Shown: one piece after another, positions 25,802-33,569 of the stretch
Position numbering within the stretch: the first letter of the stretch is position 1
Layout of the letters: the number at the start of each line of letters is the position of its first letter
NCBI GenBank assembly: GCA_021772135.1
Contig: JADYXQ010000298.1
Location: 1-36,482 of the forward strand
Direction of reading: 5' to 3'
DNA from: Candidatus Obscuribacter sp.
Lineage (GTDB): Bacteria > Cyanobacteriota > Vampirovibrionia > Obscuribacterales > Obscuribacteraceae
DNA length: 36,482 bases
Translations under genes and position numbers: made by a program
The notes under the pieces: model-generated
Database searches by the model: none
The model's input: only the letters and a program-made list of their open reading frames with translations
What the model was told of the DNA's origin: nothing

Positions 25802-25923
25802 GGACAGCAACCAGCCGAATCCTGAACCACCAAATTATGGCAAAAAGCCATGTCAAAAAAAAGGAAGCAATTTCTGTTGAAAGCGGGTATACCCTTGATT
25901 TACGAAGAGTTGGATGTTTAACG

Positions 25924-26172
25924 ATGGCAGTTTCTAAAATCACGTTGCATATTATTGTTGAGAAAGACACTGAAAGTGGCTGGTTTACGGCATCTTGCCC
26001 AGCCTTGCCAGGCTGTGTCACTCAAGCAGAAACAGAAGCTGAGTTGTTCGATAACATCAAAGAAGCTGTCACGCTGTGGCTTGAAGCTCAAGATGAGAAG
26101 GTAATGCTCGCTCGACATAATTCCTCATCCGATAATTCGTCAAATATTCAAGAACTGGCTCTCTCAATTTAG
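25924..26172 (+). CDS. Solitary HicB-family protein
   Basis: An 82-residue protein starting at ATG 25924, without a clear ribosome site. ESGWFTASCPALPGCVTQAE followed by TEAELFDNIKEAVTLWLEAQ is the complete HicB-like fold, in which an inactive RNase-H-like domain binds the HicA toxin. The Ser/Asn-rich tail is short and has no DNA-binding helix, as in the small HicB class. HicA is absent on either side: the 113 bases downstream hold only a 27-codon frame with a weak resemblance to a HicA N-terminus. It may act as an orphan antitoxin or a regulator, or be what remains after loss of its toxin. Confidence 0.75.
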   Translation: MAVSKITLHIIVEKDTESGWFTASCPALPGCVTQAETEAELFDNIKEAVTLWLEAQDEKVMLARHNSSSDNSSNIQELALSI

Positions 26173-26285
26173 ACATGGGCGATTGGTCACTGTCCGATTT
26201 ACCGTCTGTTTCTCAAAAATATTCTTCAAGCAGCGCAATTGAGTGCTGCCGAATTTAAAGACCTTCTATAGCCGGCGGGGTCGAA

Positions 26286-28790
26286 CTATTGTCTAGGTCT
26301 GGCGAAATTGTCGTGATAGCCAAGAATGTTTGTACCGCCAGTCAATTGCAGCACCTTATTTTCTTGCATCTTAGCGGCAGTTTCGGCAAAGATCTTATCG
26401 AGTTCGACCATATCAGGATTGGTTGGCGAATAGTTCTCAGCCATTTTCATGGCACCTTGAGCGCCGTTAAAGCCTTTGCGCTGGCCGGTAGTTTCGAAAA
26501 TGTCTTTGTGATTGGTGCCGTCATCAACGAGAAGGTCGTATGAGCCGCCGCCATCTTTGCCGTTTTTGTTTTTAGCGGCAGCCATAGCCATATAGGCGAG
26601 GGCCTGGTCGCGATAAAGCTTGCCGACAACTTTGGCGTACTCTTCCATTTTTGCATCGGCTTGCTGACGCAGAGCGTCATTGCCTTCGGAAGCGGCTCTC
26701 TCAGACACTTCTTTGGCCTTGGCACCCTTCTCGTTGTAATAGAGAATCAAGCGATCAGGAGCTTTGATGTAGGTCTTGAGGAACTCTTTATCGAGCACTT
26801 CAGCTTTGTGCACCAGTTCGTCAAAGGCACCACGAACATCATGCTTGCCGTCAAGTATTTTGCTGATGTCTGTTTGAGCTTCAGCCGAGAATTTCTTCAA
26901 ATCATCAACTTCGTCTTTCTTCGGCATTTCACCTTTAATAGTGATCGGCTTATCTGGATTGTTCTGATTGTCGTTGATAATGCCTTGAGTCAACTGAGCG
27001 GCTTTATCGGCACTGTTTCTGGTGCGCAGCATGTAGTGAAGGGCGCGGCCGCCCACATCTAATTGATAGCCTTGCAGCATGTACTCAGGCTCGGTGCCCT
27101 TATCTGAAATGCGAGTGCCTTTGTCTAAAATATTGCGTGACAGGGCGCCTGTAGTGCTGGCGTCATCGCGCAAAGCCAGAAGCCTTTGCTCGGCTCCCAA
27201 TTTATCCCACTTCGCCGTCATGGCGGCAAAACTGGCATCAACGTTAGCGGCCACCCAATCTTCTTTCTTGTCGAGCACTTTACCCATGGCCGAGTCGACA
27301 TGCTTGAGTGAACTGTAAGAGCGCTCAGAATGATCTTCTTGCACACTCTCACGAGCGTTATCGGTTTTCCCTTTAAGATTGCCGCCGATATTGTCTTGAT
27401 ACAAATGCATAGCAGTCGGCACGATCGTACCGAGACCAGCAATGGTGGCTTTAGCCCATGGGTTTTTAGCGTAAGATGCCAGGGTTAAACTGCCGGCCAC
27501 AAAGGCACCATTCCAACCGTCGAACACACCGGTAGCTGCGTTCCAGCGATCAGGGGCCGTGAGACCAGTTGTTCTAGCGACACCGTCAACCACCTGACTG
27601 CTGATGATACCAACAACAGGTGCTGCTAATTTCCACTTGCCGGGCATGGCTGCAAATGCCATAGGCGTGGCTAGCTGACTGACGTTCCACGATTCGTGAA
27701 CACCCTTGTCACCAGCAAATTGTCTGGTGATGGCGCGGTCGGTAGTGATAGCCTGATAGTTGAGCAGCGTGCCGCCCAGGCCTATTCCCAAACGCTTCAT
27801 CCAGCTCGGTGAATTCTCGACTAAACCGGCCAGGCGACCGGCCTGCCGCTTCGAGACAGCATCAGTAGCCGCTTCAGCAGTAATGCGTTTCTCTAAAATT
27901 CTCAGTTCATCGTCGGTAAAGATTCCCTGAACTTTCGCTTCTAAATGGGTGCTTGTTTTCAGCCCCGACTTGCTGCGTTCTTCTAAGAAAGCCAACTTCT
28001 CTTCTGCTTTGGCGGCGAACTCGCCTTTTTCAGCCACTTCTTGAGCCAGTTTATCTCTCATAGCTTTAAAGTCTGTAAAAGCGGCTTCATGAACGGCGTT
28101 TGGCTTAATTAAATCAGCAGCGCTGGCTTTTGCCGGATCGGCATTACTTTGCCACCATTTACCTAATTTGCTGGCTGTGGTCGGATTTTCACCGGCTTTA
28201 ATCACAGCCCGATCGGCTGCGTTGGAGATGCCTCGATGGATCATAGGAATGGGAACGGTTGCCGCAGCACCGAAGCCCATAGCCATCATCAGATCTGTAT
28301 GCTGACCGCGCTTGTTGATTGTTTGCTGCACACGCGGATCAAAGAAGTCACCACCCTGCCAGGAATACTGACGATCGGCGGCAGGTTTGCCGCCTTTCAG
28401 CTCATTAGCAGCCTGACCACCAATAGGATTACGTTCGTAAGGTTTAGTGGGATCAACCTGCTTGCCTTCGTGTTGCTTTCTGAAGTCTGGAACTTGAGCA
28501 GTGCCATTACCATTGCCCTTGTTCTGGTCGGCTCCAGGATAGAGAGTACCGTCGGGACCATACCGGCCACGGGATGGTTGCTCGCCACCAACTGGTGGTG
28601 TGTAATAGCCGTCACGACCCTTACCCTGCTGAACACCCTCTTTCTGTTGGTCTAAGCCAGTCTGGAAAGCTGGTGCAACTTTATTGTAAGGAGACTGGGC
28701 GACGCGATCGCCAAGGCTGCTGAGAAGTTTGAGCGTAGCTTCGTCCTGAGCCGGATTTTCAGTTTTTCCCTTTTGTGGTGCATCGGTCAT
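26286..28790 (-). CDS. Large protein of unknown function
   Basis: An 834-residue protein starting at ATG 28790 with GGAGAG well placed upstream. No family is recognised. Residues 1-160 are hydrophilic, disordered-looking and rich in Gly, Gln, Pro and Lys (GRDGYYTPPVGGEQPSRGRY, for example). The middle (about 165-475) alternates helical polar segments with hydrophobic stretches such as LMMAMGFGAAATVPIPMIHR, WKLAAPVVGIISSQVVDGVA and KATIAGLGTIVPTAMHLY, which could be membrane-associating or structural helices. The last ~330 residues are mostly helical and charged, with lysine-rich coiled-coil character. There is no N-terminal signal peptide. Nothing in the neighbourhood suggests a role. The composition resembles lineage-specific giant proteins of Obscuribacter-type genomes, which is an impression rather than an identification. 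Confidence 0.8.
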   Translation of the reverse strand: MTDAPQKGKTENPAQDEATLKLLSSLGDRVAQSPYNKVAPAFQTGLDQQKEGVQQGKGRDGYYTPPVGGEQPSRGRYGPDGTLYPGADQNKGNGNGTAQVPDFRKQHEGKQVDPTKPYERNPIGGQAANELKGGKPAADRQYSWQGGDFFDPRVQQTINKRGQHTDLMMAMGFGAAATVPIPMIHRGISNAADRAVIKAGENPTTASKLGKWWQSNADPAKASAADLIKPNAVHEAAFTDFKAMRDKLAQEVAEKGEFAAKAEEKLAFLEERSKSGLKTSTHLEAKVQGIFTDDELRILEKRITAEAATDAVSKRQAGRLAGLVENSPSWMKRLGIGLGGTLLNYQAITTDRAITRQFAGDKGVHESWNVSQLATPMAFAAMPGKWKLAAPVVGIISSQVVDGVARTTGLTAPDRWNAATGVFDGWNGAFVAGSLTLASYAKNPWAKATIAGLGTIVPTAMHLYQDNIGGNLKGKTDNARESVQEDHSERSYSSLKHVDSAMGKVLDKKEDWVAANVDASFAAMTAKWDKLGAEQRLLALRDDASTTGALSRNILDKGTRISDKGTEPEYMLQGYQLDVGGRALHYMLRTRNSADKAAQLTQGIINDNQNNPDKPITIKGEMPKKDEVDDLKKFSAEAQTDISKILDGKHDVRGAFDELVHKAEVLDKEFLKTYIKAPDRLILYYNEKGAKAKEVSERAASEGNDALRQQADAKMEEYAKVVGKLYRDQALAYMAMAAAKNKNGKDGGGSYDLLVDDGTNHKDIFETTGQRKGFNGAQGAMKMAENYSPTNPDMVELDKIFAETAAKMQENKVLQLTGGTNILGYHDNFARPRQ

Positions 28791-29031
28791 ATGGACTCTC
28801 CAGATAGAAAAAGCGGGCAGTAACTTCTATATGCCACACATCTATCCATATTAAATAAGAGTTAGACATCAGTAAATTCGTAGAATTCCCACTCCGGAGG
28901 CTTCTTCGACGTAATTAATGTTAGCGCGACAGCGTGAGATCAAAGCCCCTGGCGTTTCAGCAGTAGTCACCAGAGTTGCCAAGATGTATTCTTAAGATAG
29001 GAGTCTAAAGCAAATTTAGCGGAAGAAAGAT
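28791..29031. other. Divergent intergenic region
   Basis: The region separates the 834-residue protein (minus) from the TPR gene (plus). On the minus strand TTAATA and TATAGA lie 17 bases apart, a weak promoter candidate for the large gene. A 25-codon frame at 28918-28995 has GGAGG too far upstream (17 bases) and no support. No repeat or hairpin was seen. Confidence 0.35.
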
Positions 29032-29760
29032 ATGAATTTAGACGATCGTTGGTCCAGTTACTGGGAATCTGTACGCAAAGCCATGCAGCTGGACAACTAC
29101 GACCATGCTGAACCGCTGCTTTACGCCGCCCTCGATATTGCCGAAGATTTCCCACCAGACGACAAGCGCCTGGTGATGACTCTGGAATGTCTGGCCGAAG
29201 TGCTTTTCAAGCTGGGCCACCCGACGCAGTCCGAACCGGTGGTCAAACGCATAATAATGATTTATGAGCGCAAGCACGGCGCCGATCATCCAGACATCGC
29301 CGTCTTTATCAACAATCTAGCTTTGCTTTATCACAGCCAGAAAAAGCACTTTATGGCCGAAACAGAATATCAAAAAGCGCTCAGTATACAAACCAAGCTG
29401 CTCGGCAACACCCACCCACAGACTCTAAACGTCATGGCGAATTACGCCAGACTGCTCACTGAAACTCACCGCGAACCAGAAGCAAAACATCTGATTGCCT
29501 GTATCAAAGGCGCACAAACCGGTTACTGGAAACAGTCCGGCACCTATAAGGCGTACGTGGCTGAGCCTCAAGAAGCCGTCAGCACGGCTCCAGTTGAAGA
29601 CATCACGCTGCAAGACATAGCACTGGTGCCGGTTATTACCGGAAAAATTGAAGGTTCTGAGGCACTGGCTCCGCTTGATCAATTGAAAGGCAGTCGACCG
29701 CAGGCTAGCCCCAGTTCAATGATGCAACGCCTAGTTGAACAACGAAAACAAGTCGAGTAG
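29032..29760 (+). CDS. Tetratricopeptide repeat protein, kinesin-light-chain type
   Basis: A 242-residue cytosolic protein with GGAAGAAAG as ribosome site. Three TPR units are visible: residues about 20-58 (AEPLLYAALDIAEDFPPDDK), 59-98 (TLECLAEVLFKLGHPTQSEP) and 100-145 (FINNLALLYHSQKKHFMAET), followed by a partial one with QTLNVMANYARLLTETHRE. The repeat GxxHPDxAxxxNNLAxLY pattern is the TPR_10/TPR_12 type. The last 80 residues are Pro/Ala/Gln-rich and probably disordered. Such proteins are scaffolds for protein binding; no partner can be inferred. The gene converges with dcd with 26 bases between stops. Confidence 0.85.
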   Translation: MNLDDRWSSYWESVRKAMQLDNYDHAEPLLYAALDIAEDFPPDDKRLVMTLECLAEVLFKLGHPTQSEPVVKRIIMIYERKHGADHPDIAVFINNLALLYHSQKKHFMAETEYQKALSIQTKLLGNTHPQTLNVMANYARLLTETHREPEAKHLIACIKGAQTGYWKQSGTYKAYVAEPQEAVSTAPVEDITLQDIALVPVITGKIEGSEALAPLDQLKGSRPQASPSSMMQRLVEQRKQVE

Positions 29761-29786
29761 CGGTTTTTACCAAGCAACTAAATTAC

Positions 29787-30359
29787 TTAAACAGATGTCG
29801 GTGTATTCAAATAGTACATGCTATGGGCTGCGGCATTCTGACCGTTGTATTTGGCGCCGGGCTTTTTGTGATAAGGCAAGTCGCAAACGGCAGTGCGGGT
29901 GAAGACCATCTGGCCGATACTCATGCCGGCGTGCAGACGCACTGGGCGGTTGCCGACATTGAGAATTTCAAGAGTAATTTGCGCTGGTGGATGACTGAAA
30001 CCGGCATCAATAAAACCGGCAGTGACGTGCACCATGACACCAAGACGGGCCAGGCTAGATTTTCCGGTGAGCTGTCCAACAATATAATCAGGTAAACAAA
30101 CAGCTTCAAGTGTGGCGCCAAGAATAAATTGATCAGGCTGCAGCACAATGCTTTCTTGTCTGACCTCGGTGACGCCTTGCAAAATTGTATGCGAAGCGTA
30201 GGGGTCGATTATTTCAGCACCAATTTCGTGCCAAGAAAAATGATCGCTCAAGCGCACATCGTACGAATTGGGCTGAATCAAGCGATCTTCATATGGTTCG
30301 ATGATTAGCTTGCCGCTGGAGATTTCTTCACGGATTTCCCAGTCCACCAAAATCGACAT
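29787..30359 (-). CDS. dcd: dCTP deaminase
   Basis: A 190-residue protein of the normal length for Dcd. It deaminates dCTP to dUTP (some relatives go on to dUMP), supplying precursor for thymidylate. GKSSLARLG (residues 99-107) holds the phosphate-contacting Ser102 and Arg105, and QITLEI (127-132) contains the catalytic Glu131. The sequence between, GFIDAGFSHPPAQITLEI, is longer than the usual GxIDPGFxGxITLEL. The ATG at 30359 follows AGAGGAT; a longer frame reaching back over the end of nrdJ is not used. It starts 19 bases after the nrdJ stop and is clearly in an operon with it, so both supply deoxynucleotides. Confidence 0.95.
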   Translation of the reverse strand: MSILVDWEIREEISSGKLIIEPYEDRLIQPNSYDVRLSDHFSWHEIGAEIIDPYASHTILQGVTEVRQESIVLQPDQFILGATLEAVCLPDYIVGQLTGKSSLARLGVMVHVTAGFIDAGFSHPPAQITLEILNVGNRPVRLHAGMSIGQMVFTRTAVCDLPYHKKPGAKYNGQNAAAHSMYYLNTPTSV

Positions 30360-30378
30360 AGCTGAATCCTCTAAGACA

Positions 30379-32433
30379 TCAGCACTTAGTATAACCGCAA
30401 GAAACACACAGACTGCAGGCTTCATACTTGAGGAAACTTTTAGAGATCTCACCGCATTCAGGACAAACATTGATAGATATATCCGGAGCAGCAGCCCTTC
30501 TGCTATCGATCGATATCGGCTGATTGTGTGGCAAAGCAATAGCTAAGGTGCCTTTAATCTGAGGACTAGTCACAGTCCCCGCGCGGCCAGCAAAACGTCG
30601 CTTTTTTAGGCTATCGTCAAACTCCCGCGCTTGCAGAGTATCAGCGGTGGATTGACGCAAGGGATCGGTCTTGCCGATATTTAAAACTTGCGATTTGCGG
30701 GAAGCATCACGGTATACGGTGATTCCTTTAAGACCAAGATCCCAGGCAGCCATGTAGGCTGATTCCACTTGCCCGGTAGTAGCGTCATGAGGGAAATTAA
30801 TGGTTTTGGAAACAGCATTATCAGTGAAGCGTTGGAAGGCAGCCTGCATGCGAACATGATAAAGATAATCGATATCATGAGCGCAAACAAAAATGCGTTT
30901 TACATCTTCAGGTACTTCGTCAACATGACTGACAGTGCCTTCTTGAGCAATTTTGCGCATTAACTCTTCACTGTAGAAACCGCGCTCGTGCGCAATCTGT
31001 TCGAACAATGGATTGACTTCAATTAATTCTGTGCCGCCTAAAACACGCCTGACAAAGGAGATGGCAAAAAGTGGTTCGATACCAGAGCTGGTGCCTGCAA
31101 TTATTGAAATTGTTCCGGTAGGAGCAATAGTCGTAACTGTGGCATTGCGCCTTGGTGTCTTGCTTTCGGCAAAATCAGAAAAACCATAGTTAGGAAAACT
31201 GCCGCGCTTTTCTGCCAGTTGGCGAGAAACTTCATGGGCCTTTTCCTGGAAAAAACTCATTACTTTTTCAGCTAAATTTATTGCTTCTTCACTGTCGTAG
31301 GGAATGCCCAGTTTAATCAGAGAATCAGCAAAACCCATTACTCCAAGGCCGATGCGACGGTTATTGAGAGTGGCATTAGCAATGAATTCAAAAGGATAAA
31401 CATTAGCATCAATGACATCATCGAGAAAACGGACACCAAGAGCAATAATCTCAGCCAGTCGTGGCCAATCGAAAGTCTGAACTTTGACGTCGACAAATTG
31501 AGCCAAGTTAACGCTGCCCAGATTGCAAGCATCGCCCGGCCCCAGTGGCTGTTCTCCACAAGGATTAGTGGCTTCGATATCTTCTGTGCCGGCAATGGGT
31601 AGACCATTATCACCGAGAGCCAATTTGATTGGATCGCTGTGATTGATTCGATCAATAAAAACCATGCCTGGCTCGCCGGTGGCATGCGCGTTTTCTACCA
31701 TCTGATTAAAAAGCGCTCGAGCGTTTACTTGTCTCACTACGTGCGGTGATGGGCTGCCGGCAGTGCTCGGGTGAATAAGATCAAACATGGCATCAGCTTT
31801 CACCGCATGCATAAATTTGTCGGTAATCGCTACAGAGATATTGAAATTATTGAGCTTACTCGTATCTTTTTTGCAGGTAATAAATTGTTCGATGTCCGGA
31901 TGATCGACACGAAGCATACCCATATTGGCACCACGCCTGGTGCCGCCCTGACGAATGGCTTCGGTAGCGGCGTCATATACCATCATGAAACTTACCGGTC
32001 CAGAAGCCACTCCTACTGAAGAAGCGACTCTATCGTTCAGTGGTCTTAACCGCGAAAAAGAAAAACCAGTGCCGCCACCGGTTTTATGAATCATGGCGGC
32101 ATTTTTACAGGTTTCAAATATGCCTTCGAGCGAATCTGGCACAGGCAAAACGAAACATGCAGATAGCTGGCCGCCTGGCTTTCCGGCATTCATGAGCGTG
32201 GGAGAATTGGGCATAAATTCGCGATTAAGCATGGCCCGCTTAAAACGAGCGGCTAGCTCATCAACCGCTTCGGGGCCCAGCCCATATGGCTTCGCTTCTG
32301 ACTTTTTCTCGCTAGCGGCCACACAATGGGCCACACGAGCGAAAAGTGCGTCCACACCTTCTACGATCTGACCCTGGTCGTCACGTAAGAAATAGCGCTT
32401 CTCCAGCACTTTTATAGCGTTGTCGGTAAACAT
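30379..32433 (-). CDS. nrdJ: Adenosylcobalamin-dependent (class II) ribonucleotide reductase
   Basis: A 684-residue enzyme of the TIGR02504 class that reduces ribonucleoside diphosphates using coenzyme B12, without oxygen requirement. The active site is complete: C93 in LSACFV and C303 in GDACNLGSVNL form the reducible pair, and N290, C292 and E294 in NPCGE are the radical-transfer and catalytic residues, with the same 11-residue spacing to the pair cysteine as in the Thermotoga enzyme. MPNSPTLMNAG (residues 74-84) and KTGGGTGFSFSRLRP (117-131) are further signatures. The C-terminus carries CPECG and CVSCGYTKC, likely a zinc ribbon or thiol relay. The ATG follows GGGAGA. The family's N-terminal ATP-cone is not present. 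No cobalamin riboswitch was found upstream. Confidence 0.95.
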   Translation of the reverse strand: MFTDNAIKVLEKRYFLRDDQGQIVEGVDALFARVAHCVAASEKKSEAKPYGLGPEAVDELAARFKRAMLNREFMPNSPTLMNAGKPGGQLSACFVLPVPDSLEGIFETCKNAAMIHKTGGGTGFSFSRLRPLNDRVASSVGVASGPVSFMMVYDAATEAIRQGGTRRGANMGMLRVDHPDIEQFITCKKDTSKLNNFNISVAITDKFMHAVKADAMFDLIHPSTAGSPSPHVVRQVNARALFNQMVENAHATGEPGMVFIDRINHSDPIKLALGDNGLPIAGTEDIEATNPCGEQPLGPGDACNLGSVNLAQFVDVKVQTFDWPRLAEIIALGVRFLDDVIDANVYPFEFIANATLNNRRIGLGVMGFADSLIKLGIPYDSEEAINLAEKVMSFFQEKAHEVSRQLAEKRGSFPNYGFSDFAESKTPRRNATVTTIAPTGTISIIAGTSSGIEPLFAISFVRRVLGGTELIEVNPLFEQIAHERGFYSEELMRKIAQEGTVSHVDEVPEDVKRIFVCAHDIDYLYHVRMQAAFQRFTDNAVSKTINFPHDATTGQVESAYMAAWDLGLKGITVYRDASRKSQVLNIGKTDPLRQSTADTLQAREFDDSLKKRRFAGRAGTVTSPQIKGTLAIALPHNQPISIDSRRAAAPDISINVCPECGEISKSFLKYEACSLCVSCGYTKC

Positions 32434-32555
32434 ATGAATGATCTCCCGTACTAATTCATCGTAGCAAGTCAGCAGAAAAAAATTGCCATTAGAAATTAAA
32501 CACAGGCTGGGCTGCGTAGATAAAGAGGCAAATTGTCGATAGTTAACTGAGTATA

Positions 32556-33035
32556 CTACATTTGTATGGTAGTGCCCAGTGCATGTGATTCGTTTAGTAG
32601 CTTTTCCATCGAATCTGGAGGCTGACCGCGCTCTAATCCACGTGCAAAGATTGCATATGGATCGTTCTTGTCGCCCTCTTTACGCAAAGTGTTTTCATCA
32701 TTTACCCAGGCGTAAACAATTGCCTTACCCTTTCCTTGTTCCTGGGTTTTGGCATCGTAGCGAAAAAATAGACGATAGCGCCTATCCTTGCCAAATTTGG
32801 CTCTTTTCCAATGTTTATATTCGTTTCCGAGCGTGTTACCTTGATTGAATTTTTCGTGCGCTGGATCTGTTGGAATTTCTTCAGCGATAAGCCCAACAAT
32901 CCGAGCTAGCAACAGCCTGAGACTTATATAAGTCTCAGGCTGTTGCTCTTCAATTCGCTCTGCTCCGACAAGAAGCTTGTCGAATTGAGACTTGAATAGC
33001 GGGTGCACAAAAAGACGCCAACCGTTTATTTCCAT
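32556..33035 (-). CDS. yhaV: YhaV-family toxin (type II toxin-antitoxin)
   Basis: A 159-residue mRNA interferase-type toxin of the YhaV (RelE superfamily) group. INGWRLFVHPLF at the N-terminus, the RRYRLFFRYDAK stretch (near residues 85-96) and VNDENTLRKEGDKNDPYAIF match E. coli YhaV closely in spacing, and the length is almost the same. The gene follows the PrlF antitoxin stop by 7 bases with no ribosome site, which suggests translation coupled to the antitoxin. A 40-bp perfect palindrome at 32908-32947 lies within the coding sequence and encodes the EQQPETYISLRLLLA segment, so its mRNA must fold into a very stable hairpin. No frameshift or lost core residue was seen. Confidence 0.9.
   Translation of the reverse strand: MEINGWRLFVHPLFKSQFDKLLVGAERIEEQQPETYISLRLLLARIVGLIAEEIPTDPAHEKFNQGNTLGNEYKHWKRAKFGKDRRYRLFFRYDAKTQEQGKGKAIVYAWVNDENTLRKEGDKNDPYAIFARGLERGQPPDSMEKLLNESHALGTTIQM
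32908..32947. repeat. 40-bp perfect palindrome within yhaV
   Basis: AGCAACAGCCTGAGACTTAT (32908-32927) is followed without spacer by its exact reverse complement to 32947. The frame is open through it and the encoded peptide fits the YhaV alignment with no more than one residue of length difference. In RNA it gives about 18 bp of stem around a small central loop. Confidence 0.95.
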
Positions 33036-33042
33036 CAGATTG

Positions 33043-33366
33043 TCATTCTAATTCATCGTCAACAACAACAACTCCAGCAGTAAGCCTACGAGCACGATTG
33101 AGGGTGTTTTCGTCCAAAGGAGAAATAACACCAGGACTAGTGCACATGTCACGTTCCAAAAATGACAAAAAGGCACCAAGAATTGGATCGTTCTCGTTTT
33201 CGACTTCTGCTCTGCCCAAAACCGTAATCAGCATTTTCCCCGGGCCGATGATATCGGCCTTTACTTCAGCCGCTTGTTTAAATTCCGGATGTTGTTTGAA
33301 AAGGTCTTTTTCAAAGCGAATTGCTTCGGAAGAACCAGCAGTAGTGATTTTTCCCTTATAGCTCAT
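33043..33366 (-). CDS. prlF: PrlF-family antitoxin
   Basis: A 107-residue antitoxin of the PrlF/SohA group, the partner of YhaV. The DNA-binding N-terminal half is of the swapped-hairpin AbrB type (MSYKGKITTAGSSEAIRF, then a strand-rich PGKMLITVLG segment). DPILGAFLSFLERDM followed by LTAGVVVVDDE is the typical C-terminal toxin-binding part. It is the first gene of the operon, with GGGAGT before the ATG and the promoter and palindrome at 33389-33427. PrlF and the PrlF-YhaV complex are expected to bind that palindrome and repress the operon. Confidence 0.88.
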   Translation of the reverse strand: MSYKGKITTAGSSEAIRFEKDLFKQHPEFKQAAEVKADIIGPGKMLITVLGRAEVENENDPILGAFLSFLERDMCTSPGVISPLDENTLNRARRLTAGVVVVDDELE

Positions 33367-33388
33367 ATCGACTCCCTTGGTACAGTCT

Positions 33389-33412
33389 CTATACGTATCT
33401 ATATACGCATAG
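33389..33412. promoter_or_regulatory. Palindromic operator of the prlF-yhaV operon
   Basis: CTATACGTAT (33389-33398) and ATACGCATAG (33403-33412) form an inverted repeat with 9 of 10 pairs matched and a 4-base spacer. It spans the -10 box. Binding by the antitoxin complex would prevent polymerase binding. Confidence 0.65.
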
Positions 33413-33427
33413 GGACTTTGTTGTCAA
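33398..33427 (-). promoter_or_regulatory. Promoter of prlF-yhaV
   Basis: The minus strand has a perfect TTGACA (33427-33422), an 18-base spacer and a -10 TATAGA (33403-33398). The start of transcription would be about 25 bases before the prlF ATG, leaving room for the ribosome site GGGAGT. Confidence 0.65.
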
Positions 33428-33489
33428 CACCGATTGTGGTTTAACCTAAAAACATCAGTGAGCACACAACTGCGCACCAAATGCGGTAC

Positions 33490-33523
33490 CAATCAAAAGA
33501 CCGCAGCTTGCGCCGCGGTCTTT
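33490..33523 (-). terminator. Rho-independent terminator of the ferredoxin-NADP reductase gene
   Basis: AAAGACCGC (33496-33504) pairs with GCGGTCTTT (33515-33523), 9 bp perfect, loop of 10 bases. On the minus strand the stem runs into TTTTGATT. It lies 47 bases past the reductase stop, ahead of the prlF promoter. Confidence 0.75.
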
Positions 33524-33569
33524 CTTTCTAGATAGATAGAAGCTCTACCTAAACTTTTTCAATAAGCTC

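Noticed and set aside
26175..26258. 27-codon frame after HicB with SDLPSVS, similar to the N-terminus of HicA toxins
   Set aside because: Only about seven residues match, the remainder does not resemble HicA, and there is no ribosome site.
28918..28995. 25-codon plus-strand ORF before the TPR gene
   Set aside because: GGAGG lies 17 bases from the ATG, the peptide has no signal or motif, and nothing else supports it.
30360..30539. N-terminal extension of dCTP deaminase by 60 residues
   Set aside because: It lies within the end of nrdJ on the same strand, and the ATG at 30359 has a well-placed AGAGGAT and gives the normal Dcd length.
32434..32555. Cobalamin riboswitch upstream of the B12-dependent reductase
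   Set aside because: The 122-base gap is too short for a typical cobalamin riboswitch and lacks the conserved B12-box GCCACTG.
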